This document shows positions 5,102-5,965 of a stretch of DNA of 5,965 nt, piece by piece. The stretch comes from Caulobacteraceae bacterium (GTDB taxonomy: Bacteria > Pseudomonadota > Alphaproteobacteria > Caulobacterales > Caulobacteraceae), in assembly GCA_028291305.1 (NCBI GenBank), contig JAQGII010000492.1, forward strand, positions 1-5,965, in the 5' to 3' direction. Both the position numbers and the translations under genes were made by a program. Position 1 is the first letter of the stretch; each line of letters starts with the position of its first letter. The notes below the pieces were generated by a model that saw only the letters and a list, made by a program, of their open reading frames with translations, was not told the origin of the DNA and did no database searches.

Positions 5102-5965
5102 CTAGCCCACGAACCCCGCAGCCCGCCGCAGGCGGTCGTTGACCGCCTCGCCCAGGCCGGTTTCCGGGATCGGCGCCACGGCGATGGCGCGCGGTTTCAG
5201 CCGGTCGGCGGCGCGCAGGCAGGAGAACAGCCGCTGGGCTGCCTCGCGCACGTCACCCGTGGGGCTGAGGCTGAGCGGGCTGTGGAAGCCGTCGCCGAAG
5301 CCCAGCCATGCCTCGCCCGCCTCGGGCGCCGCCGCGTTCAGCCGCAGCGGAGCCTCGGGCGCGTAGTGGCGCACCAGCCGGCCCGGAGAGCGTTTGGCGT
5401 CGTCCTCGGCTTCCGCCAGAGGTCCGACCACCTTCTCGATAGCCTCCCGCGCCAAACCGCCCGGCCGCAGCAGCCGCACCGTTCCGTCCAGCACCGCCAC
5501 TACCGTCGATTCCACGCCGACCGCGCAGGGGCCGCCGTCGATCGCCGCCCGGGCCGCGAAGCCGGTTTCTTCCACGGCATCCTCCAGCGTGGTCGGGCTG
5601 GGGCGGCCCGAGCGATTGGCCGAGGGGGCGCAGACCGGTCCGCCGAACGCCGCCAGCAGCGCCTGCGCCGCCGGATGGCCCGGCGCGCGCACGGCCACGG
5701 TGTCCAGCCCTGCGCGGGCCAGGTCGCAGACGGCGGCCGGGTCGCGGATCGGCGCGACGATGGTCAGGGGCCCCGGCCAGAAGGCCTCCGCGAGGCGCAC
5801 GGCCCTCTCGTCGAACACGGCGAACCGCTGCGCCGCCTCCAGCCCCGTCACATGGGCGATCAGGGGATTGAACCGCGGGCGGCCCTTGGCCTCGAACAGG
5901 GCGGCGATGGCCGCGGGGTTGGCGGCGTCGGCCGCCAGGCCGTAGACGGTTTCGGTCGGCATCAG
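5102..5965 (-). CDS. L-threonylcarbamoyladenylate synthase, Sua5 type (N-terminus outside the window)
   Basis: Makes threonylcarbamoyl-AMP from threonine, bicarbonate and ATP, the first step of t6A37 modification in tRNAs that read ANN codons. The visible 287 residues include nearly all of the protein; the frame is open to the right edge, where LMPTETVYGLAADA shows that only some 15-30 N-terminal residues are missing. Numbering from the first visible Met, the YrdC domain has PTETVYGL (2-9), the substrate-binding KGRPRFNPL (26-34), WPGPLT, VAVRAPGHP, CAPSANRSGRPSPTT, GVESTVV and LRPGGL. After it comes the SPGRLVRHYAPEAPL linker and a smaller C-terminal domain ending in GLGEAVNDRLRRAAG, which marks the long Sua5 form rather than the short TsaC/YrdC form. 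It is the first visible gene of the - strand series; the TAG stop is 41 nt before the oxidase start. Confidence 0.93.
   Translation of the reverse strand: MMPTETVYGLAADAANPAAIAALFEAKGRPRFNPLIAHVTGLEAAQRFAVFDERAVRLAEAFWPGPLTIVAPIRDPAAVCDLARAGLDTVAVRAPGHPAAQALLAAFGGPVCAPSANRSGRPSPTTLEDAVEETGFAARAAIDGGPCAVGVESTVVAVLDGTVRLLRPGGLAREAIEKVVGPLAEAEDDAKRSPGRLVRHYAPEAPLRLNAAAPEAGEAWLGFGDGFHSPLSLSPTGDVREAAQRLFSCLRAADRLKPRAIAVAPIPETGLGEAVNDRLRRAAGFVG

Noticed and set aside
5082..5105. Short inverted repeats (CTCG / CGAG and GCGAG / CTCGC) between the Sua5 and dehydrogenase genes
   Set aside because: Stems are only 4-5 bp with no T run, so neither a terminator nor an operator can be supported.

Overview
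The window is GC-rich (by eye about two thirds G+C) bacterial chromosome, densely coding. The protein sequences and an intergenic palindromic repeat of the CGTCATCC...GGATGACG type suggest an alphaproteobacterium, most likely Caulobacterales (Caulobacter, Phenylobacterium or a relative). That placement is inference from sequence style, not from a database match.

Layout: one gene enters from the left on the + strand, the 3' end of mutY (2-376). Everything else lies on the - strand. Reading that strand from the right edge the order is: Sua5-type threonylcarbamoyl-AMP synthase (5965-5102, N-terminus cut by the window edge); an FAD-linked oxidase/dehydrogenase of the D-2-hydroxyglutarate / D-lactate dehydrogenase family (5060-3651); a mosaic palindromic repeat (3647-3514); yaaA (3447-2680); a 70-nt intergenic stretch with a perfect 17-nt palindrome; D-3-hydroxybutyrate dehydrogenase bdhA (2609-1812); a patatin-like phospholipase with a DUF3734-type C-terminus (1808-771); and a small Nudix hydrolase (774-373). 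The Nudix gene meets mutY tail to tail, with both stop codons sharing one CTAG.

How they may work together: bdhA, the patatin gene and the Nudix gene are spaced by +3 and -4 nt and read as one translationally coupled unit. The palindrome just upstream has the form TTGC-N3-GCAA, which resembles the TGC-rich sites of PhaR, the polyhydroxybutyrate regulator. A role of this unit in 3-hydroxybutyrate / storage-polyester or lipid turnover is therefore a reasonable hypothesis. The other genes are housekeeping: tRNA t6A synthesis (Sua5), 2-hydroxyacid oxidation, peroxide/iron protection (YaaA) and oxidative DNA-lesion repair (MutY).

No new defence system, mobile element, CRISPR array or RNA gene is visible. 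The points most worth a second look are the bdhA palindrome, the bdhA-patatin coupling and the repeat element. The remaining long open frames on either strand are shadows caused by high GC.
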